Assembly (NCBI RefSeq): GCF_010614725.1
Contig: NZ_JAAEHL010000001.1
Coordinates: forward strand, 496,001-560,000
Direction of reading: 5' to 3'
Source of the DNA: Flavobacterium ajazii
GTDB lineage: Bacteria > Bacteroidota > Bacteroidia > Flavobacteriales > Flavobacteriaceae
Length of the DNA: 64,000 nucleotides
A program made the position numbers and the translations under genes. Shown one piece after another: positions 32,799-42,148 of this stretch. Position 1 is the stretch's first letter. The number at the start of each line of letters is the position of its first letter. The notes beneath the pieces were generated by a model. That model made no database searches. It had not been told where the DNA came from and saw only the letters and a program-made list of their open reading frames with translations.

Positions 32799-34412
32799 CT
32801 AATTCCAGTCATTCTGGATTAATGCAGGATTTAAAACCAAAGCATTAGTTGGGATTGGAAAAATACGACGATTAGTTGTTGCATCAGTTTTAAAGCCCCA
32901 TTGTCCTTCATATTTTCCAAAACGAATCATATCGTTTCTATGCCATGCTTCATGAGTAAATTCACGACATCTTTCTTTGTAAAGATCTTCTAAAGTTACA
33001 CTTGTCCATGCTGCAGATGTACTGCGGTTAGAACGAACCATATTAACTAATGAAAGTGCTGTCTGACCTAAAGTCTCACTTCCTCCGCGAAGAATCGCTT
33101 CAGCTTTCATAAGGATTACATCAGAATAGCGTAAAAATGGTACATCATTATTCTGGTTACGGCTTGTAGAAGTAGCGTCAGGATAAAATTTAATATTTCT
33201 GTATCCCATATTCCATGCAATTTCATCATTTCCGCAGTCGAACAAAGTAGGATTCTGACGCAGTACAATATCCGGAGTTAAATTTACCTGATATGTATAA
33301 GCAGCGCTACCATCTGAACCTGTATAAAACTGATCATAACCTTTTTTAGTTGTAGTAACAGTTACCGGAGTAACTCCATCATTCATATACTGTAAACCGG
33401 TCAGCCATTGTTTGTTACGAATATCATTAGCATCATCAAAATAAGCATAAAAAGATGGCAGGGTACTTCTTGGTGCACTAGGCGTAAAAGGTAATCCAAA
33501 TTTTGCTCTTTCAGAACGAGGCACATCATAACGCGCATGATACATCTGACCGTTATAGCCTACAGCAGTAGCAGCCGGATCGTAAGGAACTGCAAAAATG
33601 AATTCTTTCATCAATGGTCCGTTTGTTGGATAAAACATCTGAAGATAAGATGCTCTTGGTTCAATAGCATATAATCCTGAATTGATTACAGCATCACAAG
33701 CAGCAATACAATCGTTATAACGCTGAGTCCCTGTATAAACCTGTGCATTCAGATACATTTTTGCTAATAATGCGTTTGCAGTTTGTTTATTTGGTCTTCC
33801 ATAAGTAGTAATGCCTGATGCAGCATTTAAATTTGGCAACGCTTTTTTCAATTCTTTTTCAATGAATTCAAAAACTACTTTTCTGTCAACTTTAGCATGA
33901 GCTGTAAAATCTCCATAAACAGTGTCTAAAGGAATGTTACCATAACTATCCATCTTCATAAAATAAGAAATGGCGCGCATTGTTTTTAATTCTGCAATCA
34001 TAGTCGATTTACTTGCTCCTTCCGGCATTGCCTGATTCAGTATTGAAATCGCCTGATTACTTGTTCCAATAACTTTTGAAGACCAATCCCAAAGACTTGA
34101 TACCCATCCATTATCCGGTGTCCAGTCGTGGTAATGCAGCATTCTGTAGTTTTGGTTATCATACCAGTTTCCTCCACGGGCAGGCATAATAGACTCATCT
34201 GTACTTAATGTTTGTGTAAACCACCATGCAAATGAATATTCTCCTCGGAAAGCAACATATACCGGACCTGCTGTCTGAATATACTGTGCTTCATTTTGCG
34301 GAAATACATCCGGGGTAAGCTGTGTTTCAATTGGAACATCCAAATCACTGCAGGAAGATAATAAGCCAGCTACAAGTAATGGAAGTCCTAAATATTTTAA
34401 TATCTTTTTCAT
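32799..34412 (-). CDS. SusD/RagB-type glycan-binding lipoprotein
   Basis: A 537-residue surface lipoprotein (lipobox LLSSCSDLDVP, Cys21). It has the SusD-type TPR helices and the conserved closing block (LRYSDVILMKAEAILRGG, then REFTHEAWHRNDMIRFGKY, RRIFPIPTNALVLNP). It binds the glycan and closes like a lid on the SusC pore. It follows susC by 18 bp and is surely co-transcribed with it. Because of the GH92/GH89 neighbours, an N-glycan or mannose/GlcNAc-containing oligosaccharide is the likely ligand. Confidence 0.95.
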   Translation of the reverse strand: MKKILKYLGLPLLVAGLLSSCSDLDVPIETQLTPDVFPQNEAQYIQTAGPVYVAFRGEYSFAWWFTQTLSTDESIMPARGGNWYDNQNYRMLHYHDWTPDNGWVSSLWDWSSKVIGTSNQAISILNQAMPEGASKSTMIAELKTMRAISYFMKMDSYGNIPLDTVYGDFTAHAKVDRKVVFEFIEKELKKALPNLNAASGITTYGRPNKQTANALLAKMYLNAQVYTGTQRYNDCIAACDAVINSGLYAIEPRASYLQMFYPTNGPLMKEFIFAVPYDPAATAVGYNGQMYHARYDVPRSERAKFGLPFTPSAPRSTLPSFYAYFDDANDIRNKQWLTGLQYMNDGVTPVTVTTTKKGYDQFYTGSDGSAAYTYQVNLTPDIVLRQNPTLFDCGNDEIAWNMGYRNIKFYPDATSTSRNQNNDVPFLRYSDVILMKAEAILRGGSETLGQTALSLVNMVRSNRSTSAAWTSVTLEDLYKERCREFTHEAWHRNDMIRFGKYEGQWGFKTDATTNRRIFPIPTNALVLNPALIQNDWN

Positions 34413-34430
34413 AATTTTTACAATTTAATT

Positions 34431-37400
34431 TTAGAATACCACATTTAAACCAAACAAAAAGGTTCTGGTTTTTGGATAGAAGTTATTTGAATCTACACCA
34501 GGAGCAGTTCCTCCCTGTTCTACTTCCGGATCAATTCCTGAATATTTAGTAATAACAAAAAGATTGTTTACTGTTTCGTAAATACGGATTTTTTTGATGT
34601 ACTTACCTACTTTACCAAAATCATATCCTAAAGTCAAATTATCTAATCTTATATAACTACCGTCTTCTATAAAACGAGATGAATATTTATAAGCATTCAA
34701 ATCATTTGGAGATTCATTTGCTGCATCTGCCAGAATATTAGTTGTCATTGCCGTAGTAGGTCTGAACAAATCTGCACGGGTCGCGTTGAAAATTTTGTTA
34801 CCAAATACTCCTCTGAAGAAAATGTTCAAATCAAATTTTTTGTATGTGAAATTATTATCCCATCCCAGTAAAAATTTAGGCTGTGCACTTCCTGCATAGT
34901 GGTAATCTGTACCAATTGCAGGTGTAGTTGTTAAACTTCCGTCTTTTGCAACATACTGAGAAACACCATCTGCATTTTTCCCTGCATATTTAAGTGTAAA
35001 GAACTGACCAAGAGGTTTTCCTTCTTTAAAAATCTGTAAAGTACTTCCTGTTTGTCCAGCACCTTCCGGCTGAACTCTACGAATAGAATCTCCTCCAATG
35101 AAATATGGATTTGTTAATTTAGTAATCTCATTTTTATTATGAGAACCATTCAAATTGGTTGTCCAGCTAAAGTTTTTAGTTTTAATTGCATTGATGTTCA
35201 AACCAACCTCAATACCTTTATTAGACATATTACCTCCATTGGCAACAATTGTTCCTACTGGTACCAATACCGGGTTTACAGAATAGTTAAAGATCATATC
35301 TGTAGTTTTCTTGTCGTATAAATCGACAGAACCGGATACTCTTCCTTTTAAGATTGTAAAATCAAGACCAATGTTTGCTGTCGCTGTTTTTTCCCATTTC
35401 AAATCCGGGTTAGCTGCCTGATTTGGACCGTAAGCTCCTATCTGCTGTCCATTGTAATAGAATGTTCCAAGGCTTCCTGAAATAAACTGTGCTGTGTAAG
35501 CATTAAATCCTGAAGAGTTCCCCGTTTCACCATAACTTGCACGAAGTTTTAAATCGGTAAAAATTCCCTGGTTTTTCATGAAACCTTCTTTATCGATTCT
35601 CCAGGCACCCCCTACAGAAGGAAAATAACCCCAACGATTATTTGCTCCAAACACAGAACCACCATCTCTTCTTAGTGTTCCCTGAATAAGGTATTTGTCT
35701 TTATAATTGTAATTTAGACGTCCGAAGTAAGAAATTAAACGTTTTTTCTGATACGCTTTGCTGTCACCAAAATTTACTATGTAACCGGCAACTGAATTAT
35801 AGTTACTTAAAGCAAGGTTATTATAACTTACAGCATCTACAGGAAAATTAGTTGTTGTAGACTGAAATCCATCTCCTAAAACATCTTCCTGCCATGAATA
35901 TCCAAGAACTGCCTTAATTTTATGATCACCAAAATCTCTGTCCCAGTTTAAGAAGCTTTCAATAATTGTATTAGTGTTCTGATATGAACTTCTCAATGCT
36001 GATCCGTTTACTCCAAAATTCATTAATGTATGTACAAGTGGTGCATCAGGATTATTGTAGAAATTAGCACTATTGTATTTTTGATAATAACTGTCATAAA
36101 ACTCACCATGTAACGAATTTAATTGCTGGTAAGACAGATTTAAGTTATAAGAGAATCCAAAAGGAAGTTTTACCTCTGTAGTGAAACTACCAACAAAATT
36201 ATTTGTTTTTGTATCATCATCTCCATGATTGATCATGGCAACAGGGTTAAAATAACTTGTCTGAATGAAATTCTCAAAATATGATCCATCCTCGTTTTTA
36301 ACCGGAGAAACCGGAAGGTGATTTACTGCCTGTAAAAGCACTGTGTTACGCTGAGGAACATTAGTATATTTACTGTTTGAGTTCGTTACATTCAATCCAA
36401 ATTTAACCTTATCATCAAATGCAAATTGTTCAACAGCTAAGTGGGCAATCAATCTTGAAAAATTACTGCTCAAAAGAACTCCTTCTTTATTGATGGTAGA
36501 GATACTTGCAAAGTAATTTCCATGTTCACCTCCACCGCTCATCGAAAGGTTGTGGCTGCTTGACAAAGCACCGTTCTCTCTCAAAATTGCTTTTTGCCAG
36601 TCTGTATCTGCACCTTTGTCATTTTCAGGAGTAAAATTCAGATTGTTTTTAGTTGTAAATGCTCTAAGCTGTTTAGCGTTCATCATGTCTAGCTGGTTAG
36701 AAACATTTTCTTTACCAAAATAATTGCTGTAACTAATTTGAGTTTTATCCTTTCCTCCTCTTTTTGTTGTTACCATGATAACCCCATTTGCAGCACGGTT
36801 ACCATAGATAGCAGTTGCAGCAGCATCCTTAAGTACGTCGATAGTAACAATATCCTCTGGCGCGATGATAGAAATATCAACACCCGGAATTCCGTCTACT
36901 ACATAAAAAGGTCCCTGAGAACTGTTTAAGGTAGAAGCTCCACGCAATACTACTGATGACTGTTTAGTAGGATCTCCACTGGTAGAAACATTCAAACCTG
37001 CCACTTTACCCTGAAGTAACTGACCAACGTCACTGATTACTCCATTATTTAATTGATCTGCTTTTACAGAAGTTACGGAAGTTGTCAAATTTTTACGGGA
37101 TCCTTTACCATAACCAACAACAACAACCTGCTCCAAAGCAGTAGTAGCAGAAGCCAGTTTAATTGTAAAATTTGTTTTTGATCCGTCTAATTTGATTGTC
37201 TGATCTGTAAATCCGATAAAAGAAACCACTAAGGTTGCATTAGGATTTGAAACAGACATTTTGAATTTACCGTCAAAATCTGTTACTACACTATGGGTAG
37301 TACCTTTTTCAAGAATATTAGCCGCGGGCAAGGGTAAATTCTTTTCATCTAAAATTACACCGGACACTTCTGTTTTCTGTGCCCATGAATTAATTGAAAG

Positions 37401-37442
37401 ACCTAAAAAGAAGGCTAACAATAAAAGTTTTAATTTTTCCAT
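34431..37442 (-). CDS. SusC/RagA-type TonB-dependent outer-membrane transporter
   Basis: A 1003-residue protein: signal peptide (MEKLKLLLLAFFLGLS), a carboxypeptidase-regulatory-like domain (about 25-105), the plug with GSRKNLTTSVTSV and VDGIPGVDISIIAPEDI (about 110-230), then a beta-barrel that ends in aromatic F (LFGLNVVF). No N-terminal STN domain is present, so signalling goes through the HTCS and not through a sigma/anti-sigma pair. It imports oligosaccharides with energy from TonB. The promoter (37477-37532) has the shared ATGGAC repeats and leaves a short leader of about 30 bases. Confidence 0.95.
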   Translation of the reverse strand: MEKLKLLLLAFFLGLSINSWAQKTEVSGVILDEKNLPLPAANILEKGTTHSVVTDFDGKFKMSVSNPNATLVVSFIGFTDQTIKLDGSKTNFTIKLASATTALEQVVVVGYGKGSRKNLTTSVTSVKADQLNNGVISDVGQLLQGKVAGLNVSTSGDPTKQSSVVLRGASTLNSSQGPFYVVDGIPGVDISIIAPEDIVTIDVLKDAAATAIYGNRAANGVIMVTTKRGGKDKTQISYSNYFGKENVSNQLDMMNAKQLRAFTTKNNLNFTPENDKGADTDWQKAILRENGALSSSHNLSMSGGGEHGNYFASISTINKEGVLLSSNFSRLIAHLAVEQFAFDDKVKFGLNVTNSNSKYTNVPQRNTVLLQAVNHLPVSPVKNEDGSYFENFIQTSYFNPVAMINHGDDDTKTNNFVGSFTTEVKLPFGFSYNLNLSYQQLNSLHGEFYDSYYQKYNSANFYNNPDAPLVHTLMNFGVNGSALRSSYQNTNTIIESFLNWDRDFGDHKIKAVLGYSWQEDVLGDGFQSTTTNFPVDAVSYNNLALSNYNSVAGYIVNFGDSKAYQKKRLISYFGRLNYNYKDKYLIQGTLRRDGGSVFGANNRWGYFPSVGGAWRIDKEGFMKNQGIFTDLKLRASYGETGNSSGFNAYTAQFISGSLGTFYYNGQQIGAYGPNQAANPDLKWEKTATANIGLDFTILKGRVSGSVDLYDKKTTDMIFNYSVNPVLVPVGTIVANGGNMSNKGIEVGLNINAIKTKNFSWTTNLNGSHNKNEITKLTNPYFIGGDSIRRVQPEGAGQTGSTLQIFKEGKPLGQFFTLKYAGKNADGVSQYVAKDGSLTTTPAIGTDYHYAGSAQPKFLLGWDNNFTYKKFDLNIFFRGVFGNKIFNATRADLFRPTTAMTTNILADAANESPNDLNAYKYSSRFIEDGSYIRLDNLTLGYDFGKVGKYIKKIRIYETVNNLFVITKYSGIDPEVEQGGTAPGVDSNNFYPKTRTFLFGLNVVF

Positions 37443-37476
37443 ACTCAGTATTAGTTAATTGGTTAAATAGTTTAGA

Positions 37477-37532
37477 CGAAATTAGTTTTAAAGAATTATT
37501 AAGAAATGGACATGTTATTCATAAACATGGAT
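37477..37532 (-). promoter_or_regulatory. Predicted HTCS-controlled promoter of susCD
   Basis: TAATTTCG (37477-37484) is the -7 box. Two repeats ATGGAC (37506-37511) and ATGGAT (37527-37532), read on the plus strand, are spaced 21 bp. The near repeat stands 22 bases from the -7 box, the same as at MIOX and GH89. An AAAGAATNNTTAAGAAATGGAC block is shared with the GH89 promoter. Confidence 0.72.
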
Positions 37533-37603
37533 TTTTTTGTTAACCCCAGTAAATTAAAGGGCTACAGAAGGTCGTCTTGTTAAAATCTATAACAAAAGTC
37601 TTA

Positions 37604-39532
37604 TTAATATATCCATCTCACGAAAGCTTCCATCGCTGCATAATGAGATAATCCAAGCTGATGATATAAATGTGCAGTCTCTCTGTTCCTGTCTTCGGCA
37701 CGCTGCCAAAATTCCCTGCTGTCAGAACCCTGAAAAACCACTCCGTCTTTTTGTGACTGGTGTTTAAAAATGGCTTTTCTCTTTTCAAGTACCTGATCCG
37801 GTCCCATTGGTACAGCCATTTCTATTTCATCAATTCCCCATTCCTGCCATGCACCTCTGTACAGCCAAACCCAACAGTCTTTCATAAAATCTTTTGACTT
37901 TAATCTTTTTACAGCTTCAAAAACAGCGTCCAGACATACTTTATGAGTTCCGTGCGGATCTGCCAAATCTCCGGCAGCATATATCTGATGTGGTTTTATT
38001 TTCTCAATCAAATCCATTGTAATCTGAATATCCTCTTCACCTAATGGTTTTTTCTCAATAGTACCGGTTTCATAAAAAGGAAGTTCCATAAAATGAATCT
38101 GGCTATCTGGCAATCCAACAAAGTAACACGTAGCCTGTGCTTCTCCTTTTCGGATTAATCCTTTAATGTTTCGTACTTCGGGAATATCAATTTCACTGTT
38201 CTTTTTATTTTGAAGAAATCGAAGTGATTCTTTGTAAATGTTATCGGCTTCAGCACTTTTGATTCCGAATTTATCATTGTAGTCACAGACAAAACTCGCA
38301 AATCGCAAAGCTTCATCATCGGCTACAGCAATATTCCCGGAAGTCTGATACCCTATATGTACTTCGTGTCCCTGCTCGTGTAAGCGCTTGAAAGTTCCTC
38401 CCATACTTATAATATCATCATCAGGATGCGGACTAAATATAAGGACACGTTTTTTTGCAGGTTCTGCCCTTTCAGGTCTTTTGCTGTCGTCTGCATTTGG
38501 TTTTCCGCCCGGCCATCCGGTAATGGTATTTTGAAGTTTATTAAAAATCTGAATATTGATATCGTACGCCGGACCTAAATCTGCAAGTAAATCACTCATC
38601 CCGTTCTCAATATAATCGGCATCCGTTAGCATCAGTATTGGTTTTTTCAAATGCATTGCAAGACCTAAAACTGCTTTTCTAATCAATGTATCTGTCCAGT
38701 TTACTTTTTCAACCAGCCAAGGTGTATTGATGCGGGTTAATTTTGAAGCAGCAGCTTTATCCAAAATAAAAGTGGTATTGCTATGTTCCTGTAAAAAAGA
38801 AGCCGGTACCAAATTGGTTACCGACCCTTCAACCGAAGCTTTAATAATATTTGACTTTCCTTCACCCCAGGCTAACAGTATTACTCTTTTGGCTTCCATA
38901 ATTTTTTTAACCCCCAAAGTAATTGCAGTTCTTGGAGTATTATTCAGACCCGAAAAATCGTTGCTTGCCGCTACACGTGTAATATGATCCAGAGCCACCA
39001 AACGGGTTTTTGAATTTTGAAGTGATCCTGATTCATTAAATCCGATGTGACCATTACCTCCAATTCCTAAAACCTGTAAATCGATACCGCCCAATGCTTC
39101 AATCTTCGTTTCGTAATCAGCACAATAATCCCCAATTGCTTCTTTGGATAAAGTACCATCCGGAATATGAATGTTCTCTGGTAAAATATCCACATGATTG
39201 AATAATAATTCGTTCATAAAACGTACGTAACTGTTTATAGAATCCGGTTCCATTGGGTAATATTCATCCAGGTTGAATGACACTACATTTTTAAAACTCA
39301 GTCTTTCTTCTTTGTGAAGCCTCACGAGTTCTGCATATAAGCTTTTAGGACTTGATCCTGTTGCTAACCCCAATATACATAACTGATTTTGGGCTTGTTT
39401 TTCTCTGATCAGATTCGCTATTTCATTGGCTACTGATTTAGAAGCTATCACTGAATTTTCATAAACCACAGTACCAATATTCTCAAATCGCTTTTCAAAG
39501 CTTGTTGCTTTGTCTATACTGCTTTTTAACAT
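37604..39532 (-). CDS. nagB: Glucosamine-6-phosphate deaminase fused to a PIG-L deacetylase-like domain
   Basis: A 642-residue cytoplasmic fusion. The first 290 residues are NagB (ATGSSPKSLYAEL, FNLDEYYPM, GIGGNGHIGFNESGS), which turns glucosamine-6-phosphate into fructose-6-phosphate and ammonia. From about residue 364 comes a PIG-L/LmbE domain with the zinc motif SPHPDDD and a later DPHGTHK, typical of N-acetyl-sugar deacetylases. This long form is known in Bacteroidota; what the second domain acts on is not shown, but GlcNAc-6-P deacetylation would complete the path. It follows the GH89 gene by 29 bp, so it processes the GlcNAc that GH89 releases. Confidence 0.9.
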   Translation of the reverse strand: MLKSSIDKATSFEKRFENIGTVVYENSVIASKSVANEIANLIREKQAQNQLCILGLATGSSPKSLYAELVRLHKEERLSFKNVVSFNLDEYYPMEPDSINSYVRFMNELLFNHVDILPENIHIPDGTLSKEAIGDYCADYETKIEALGGIDLQVLGIGGNGHIGFNESGSLQNSKTRLVALDHITRVAASNDFSGLNNTPRTAITLGVKKIMEAKRVILLAWGEGKSNIIKASVEGSVTNLVPASFLQEHSNTTFILDKAAASKLTRINTPWLVEKVNWTDTLIRKAVLGLAMHLKKPILMLTDADYIENGMSDLLADLGPAYDINIQIFNKLQNTITGWPGGKPNADDSKRPERAEPAKKRVLIFSPHPDDDIISMGGTFKRLHEQGHEVHIGYQTSGNIAVADDEALRFASFVCDYNDKFGIKSAEADNIYKESLRFLQNKKNSEIDIPEVRNIKGLIRKGEAQATCYFVGLPDSQIHFMELPFYETGTIEKKPLGEEDIQITMDLIEKIKPHQIYAAGDLADPHGTHKVCLDAVFEAVKRLKSKDFMKDCWVWLYRGAWQEWGIDEIEMAVPMGPDQVLEKRKAIFKHQSQKDGVVFQGSDSREFWQRAEDRNRETAHLYHQLGLSHYAAMEAFVRWIY

Positions 39533-39561
39533 TGCTTTTATTTTTTAGTTAGTATAATTTT

Positions 39562-41736
39562 CTAATGCATTTCTTTGCTTTCGCACCATTTTTCTTCCCA
39601 TTGTTTTATTGATGCTCTTACTTTCGCTTCATCAAATGGCGTGTTGTTAATAGCTGACTCTCTTTGCGCCTGTAAAAACATTTTCCATCTTGGCCAGTAA
39701 AAATCTTTGTACATACCTTTCCAGGCTCTTGAGGCATAATCATTTAAATGTCCTTCTCCGCCCCATAATGTTATTAAAGCTTTGGCATTTTTTATATACA
39801 ATCTGGATACTTCAGAAGTTGTTCCGTAATCTGATGCAGATTTCAGCCAGTAATTCAGATTATTCAAAGGCTGACCTGACATCATAGTATCAATATCCAA
39901 AGCCTGTTTTTCAATCTGTCTGAATAAATCGTCTCCTTTTTTAATGTCTTTTGATTCATAGGCGGCAACACATTCCATTAGCAAATCATCAATACATAGT
40001 GAATAATAGTGTCTGGAAACATCTATTACATCATAATTATAAAGATTCTTTTTATCGAAATTTTTAGCTTCTTTTTTCAAAAGAGCAATAGCCTGTTTTA
40101 GCTTTTCCTTGTCTCCCGGATTTCCTTTAAATTCGGTTACTTTTAATGTAGGTCTTTTAAAAAACAAATAAGCTCCTGCCCAGTCATTCCACCAGCGGGT
40201 TTCCCAGTATTTTGTACTATATACAGATTCTGTCAGTAATTGCCAGGCTTCAATAACGGTCTCTGAAGTTTTTCCGTATCGGGCATTCAAATGTTTCTTT
40301 AACCATTCATTGACAGGTTCTTTCCCTTGTGTCCATGGAAGATCATAAATATATTCGTAAACTATCGAATTGTTATTTAAACCTTCAGGCATTACACCAT
40401 AACCTACGATATTTCCTTTGTTAGGGTTTTGTAATAAGCCGGTAAGTTCTTTTTTGTAAAAATTTAAATCTCCGTAAACCGGATTTGATCCTCCGTAATT
40501 ATGAACATAACCATAAGACCATTGCTTGCTGTAAAAAGCTTCCTGATTTTCCCAAACCTTGTATCTATCATTTGCATAATCCTGAACAATCATTCGGTCG
40601 TTTGGTACTTTACTCAAAAAAGCTTTAGTAGCCTCTTTAGTCCAAAATTCTTTGTTATCTCCAAAAAGCCAGCCTTGCATTACCCAGGTCGCTCCGGGCG
40701 ATGCTTCATTAATAGTTTCAAAAATAGTACTGCCATAATCTGACAACTCCTCGTATTTATGTTCTTCAGAAACCGGTGGTGTTATTTCGTTAAAAGAATC
40801 AGCCAGATAAAAATCAGACTGTCCGTATGTTTTTGTGTAGATTTCTATAAAGCGTTTTCCAATTTCTTTAAATAAAGGATCATTAGGATCTAACAGATAA
40901 GTGCTTTCAAACCCTCCTCCTGACCATGATTTTAATTCACTTATTTTTGAATTAGGATGCTGTTCTGCAAATGCTTTTGGCACATATCCGCTAAAAGCAG
41001 GCACAACGGGATGCATGCCTAAAGCTCTCATTTTTTGCAAAATTTTCTTCTGAACTTCTTTCTTTTTATTGATCCATTCCTGAGGTAAAGGCCCGTCAAG
41101 GCTGTTTATGTTGCCCATTCGCTGCCATGGTAAAAATGCAGGCCCTGCAAAATGTGCCTGTAATTGACTATCTGTAAGTCCATATCCTTTCCATAACTCC
41201 TGCCAAACAGCTTCCTGTCCTTCCAGAGCTGTTGGCAGATTGATTCCGTGAAGTGCCATCCAGTCAATTTCCTGTTCCCAGCGTTTCCAGTCCCACCATG
41301 GAGTTGTATACCCAAAAGTACAGGCATTCAGATATTTTCTATATTTAAAAGGAGTAGATTCCTTTTTTGAATATTCAGGCCATGTTTTAGGAAGATTGAT
41401 TCTGTTGCCTTCCCAACTTACCGAAGCTGCTCCAATATCATTAAGAAAAGTATAAGCCGCATAACAAACAGCAGTATTAGATGTGCCGCTAATTTTTACT
41501 TTATTTCCTGTCGTTTCGACTTCAAAAGAATCTGAATTTTGATTTTCAATAATATGTAAATCAAACTCTTTTGCCCGGTTACCAATTAGCCTTTCAATTA
41601 CGGTCCGGGCACTTTTTGTATTATCTTCATTTTGACAATACGCTTTTGAACCAAAAAGAAATAACATTACAAAAACCAGTATAACATCATTTATTAAGGA
41701 ATAATCGTTTTTAATTTCCAAACACTCACTTTTCAT
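39562..41736 (-). CDS. GH89 alpha-N-acetylglucosaminidase (NAGLU-like)
   Basis: A 724-residue enzyme with a signal sequence after a short polar stretch (about residues 18-35), and an N-terminal domain, TIM barrel and helical C-terminal domain as in NAGLU. The two catalytic glutamates can be placed: E317 (DSFNEITPP) and E451 (VMPEGLNNN). It removes terminal alpha-linked GlcNAc, as found on mucin O-glycans and heparan. The first residues (MKSECLEIKNDYSL) are unusual before a signal peptide, and a later start is possible. The message has a leader of about 190 bases with a terminator-like hairpin. Confidence 0.92.
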   Translation of the reverse strand: MKSECLEIKNDYSLINDVILVFVMLFLFGSKAYCQNEDNTKSARTVIERLIGNRAKEFDLHIIENQNSDSFEVETTGNKVKISGTSNTAVCYAAYTFLNDIGAASVSWEGNRINLPKTWPEYSKKESTPFKYRKYLNACTFGYTTPWWDWKRWEQEIDWMALHGINLPTALEGQEAVWQELWKGYGLTDSQLQAHFAGPAFLPWQRMGNINSLDGPLPQEWINKKKEVQKKILQKMRALGMHPVVPAFSGYVPKAFAEQHPNSKISELKSWSGGGFESTYLLDPNDPLFKEIGKRFIEIYTKTYGQSDFYLADSFNEITPPVSEEHKYEELSDYGSTIFETINEASPGATWVMQGWLFGDNKEFWTKEATKAFLSKVPNDRMIVQDYANDRYKVWENQEAFYSKQWSYGYVHNYGGSNPVYGDLNFYKKELTGLLQNPNKGNIVGYGVMPEGLNNNSIVYEYIYDLPWTQGKEPVNEWLKKHLNARYGKTSETVIEAWQLLTESVYSTKYWETRWWNDWAGAYLFFKRPTLKVTEFKGNPGDKEKLKQAIALLKKEAKNFDKKNLYNYDVIDVSRHYYSLCIDDLLMECVAAYESKDIKKGDDLFRQIEKQALDIDTMMSGQPLNNLNYWLKSASDYGTTSEVSRLYIKNAKALITLWGGEGHLNDYASRAWKGMYKDFYWPRWKMFLQAQRESAINNTPFDEAKVRASIKQWEEKWCESKEMH

Positions 41737-41790
41737 ACAAATACCTATTTATAGATTAACACAATTTTATTTTCTTAAAAACACTGACGT

Positions 41791-41823
41791 AAAAAAATAG
41801 GGAGATTAATCAATTAATCTCCC
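41791..41823 (-). terminator. Hairpin plus T-run in the GH89 leader
   Basis: A perfect 10-bp stem (GGGAGATTAA / TTAATCTCCC, 41800-41823) is followed on the minus strand by TATTTTTTT. It lies downstream of the predicted GH89 promoter (41932-41987) and 55 bp before the GH89 start, so it is inside the leader and looks like an attenuator. Confidence 0.65.
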
Positions 41824-41834
41824 TTCAAATCAAC

Positions 41835-41888
41835 TTAAAAACTAACACAAAATTTAAGCTCAATATTCTTTATGAAAAATACTGACAT
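41835..41888 (-). CDS. Possible 17-codon leader ORF before GH89
   Basis: An ATG at 41888 opens a short frame (MSVFFIKNIELKFCVSF) that stops at 41835, 12 bases before the attenuator-like hairpin. Position between promoter and hairpin is that of a leader peptide, but no ribosome-binding site or codon run supports it. It may be chance. Confidence 0.2.
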   Translation of the reverse strand: MSVFFIKNIELKFCVSF

Positions 41889-41931
41889 CAAACACTTAAT
41901 CTTTCTAACAACTTTAATGATTAATTAATGA

Positions 41932-41987
41932 TAAAATTACTGCTAAAGAATCTTTAAGAAATGGACGAATTGTTCAAAACTATGGAC
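41932..41987 (-). promoter_or_regulatory. Predicted HTCS-controlled promoter of GH89-nagB
   Basis: TAATTTTA (41932-41939) is the -7 box; ATGGAC repeats stand at 41961-41966 and 41982-41987, spaced 21 bp and 22 bases from the -7 box. The arrangement is the same as at susC and MIOX. The expected start of transcription (about 41925) is some 190 bases before the GH89 start codon. Confidence 0.7.
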
Positions 41988-42009
41988 GTATTATCCATTG
42001 TTTAAAATT

Positions 42010-42048
42010 GAAAAATCACCCCTAAGGATGAAGAAGCCACTAGGGTGA
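42010..42048 (-). terminator. Terminator of the RiPP export operon
   Basis: On the minus strand TCACCCTA and TAGGGGTGA (one bulged base) form a stem closed by a 16-base loop and followed by TTTTTC. It lies 100 bp after the stop of the HEFTH protein gene and just before the GH89 operator, so it separates the RiPP operon from the PUL. Confidence 0.6.
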
Positions 42049-42148
42049 ATCAATAATTTTGTTTGGAAATGTTATTAAGATTATTAAACCCTTTGAGTAG
42101 TTATTTTAAAGAGTAGTTATTCTTAATATAAAATGCTGAAGAATTTTT

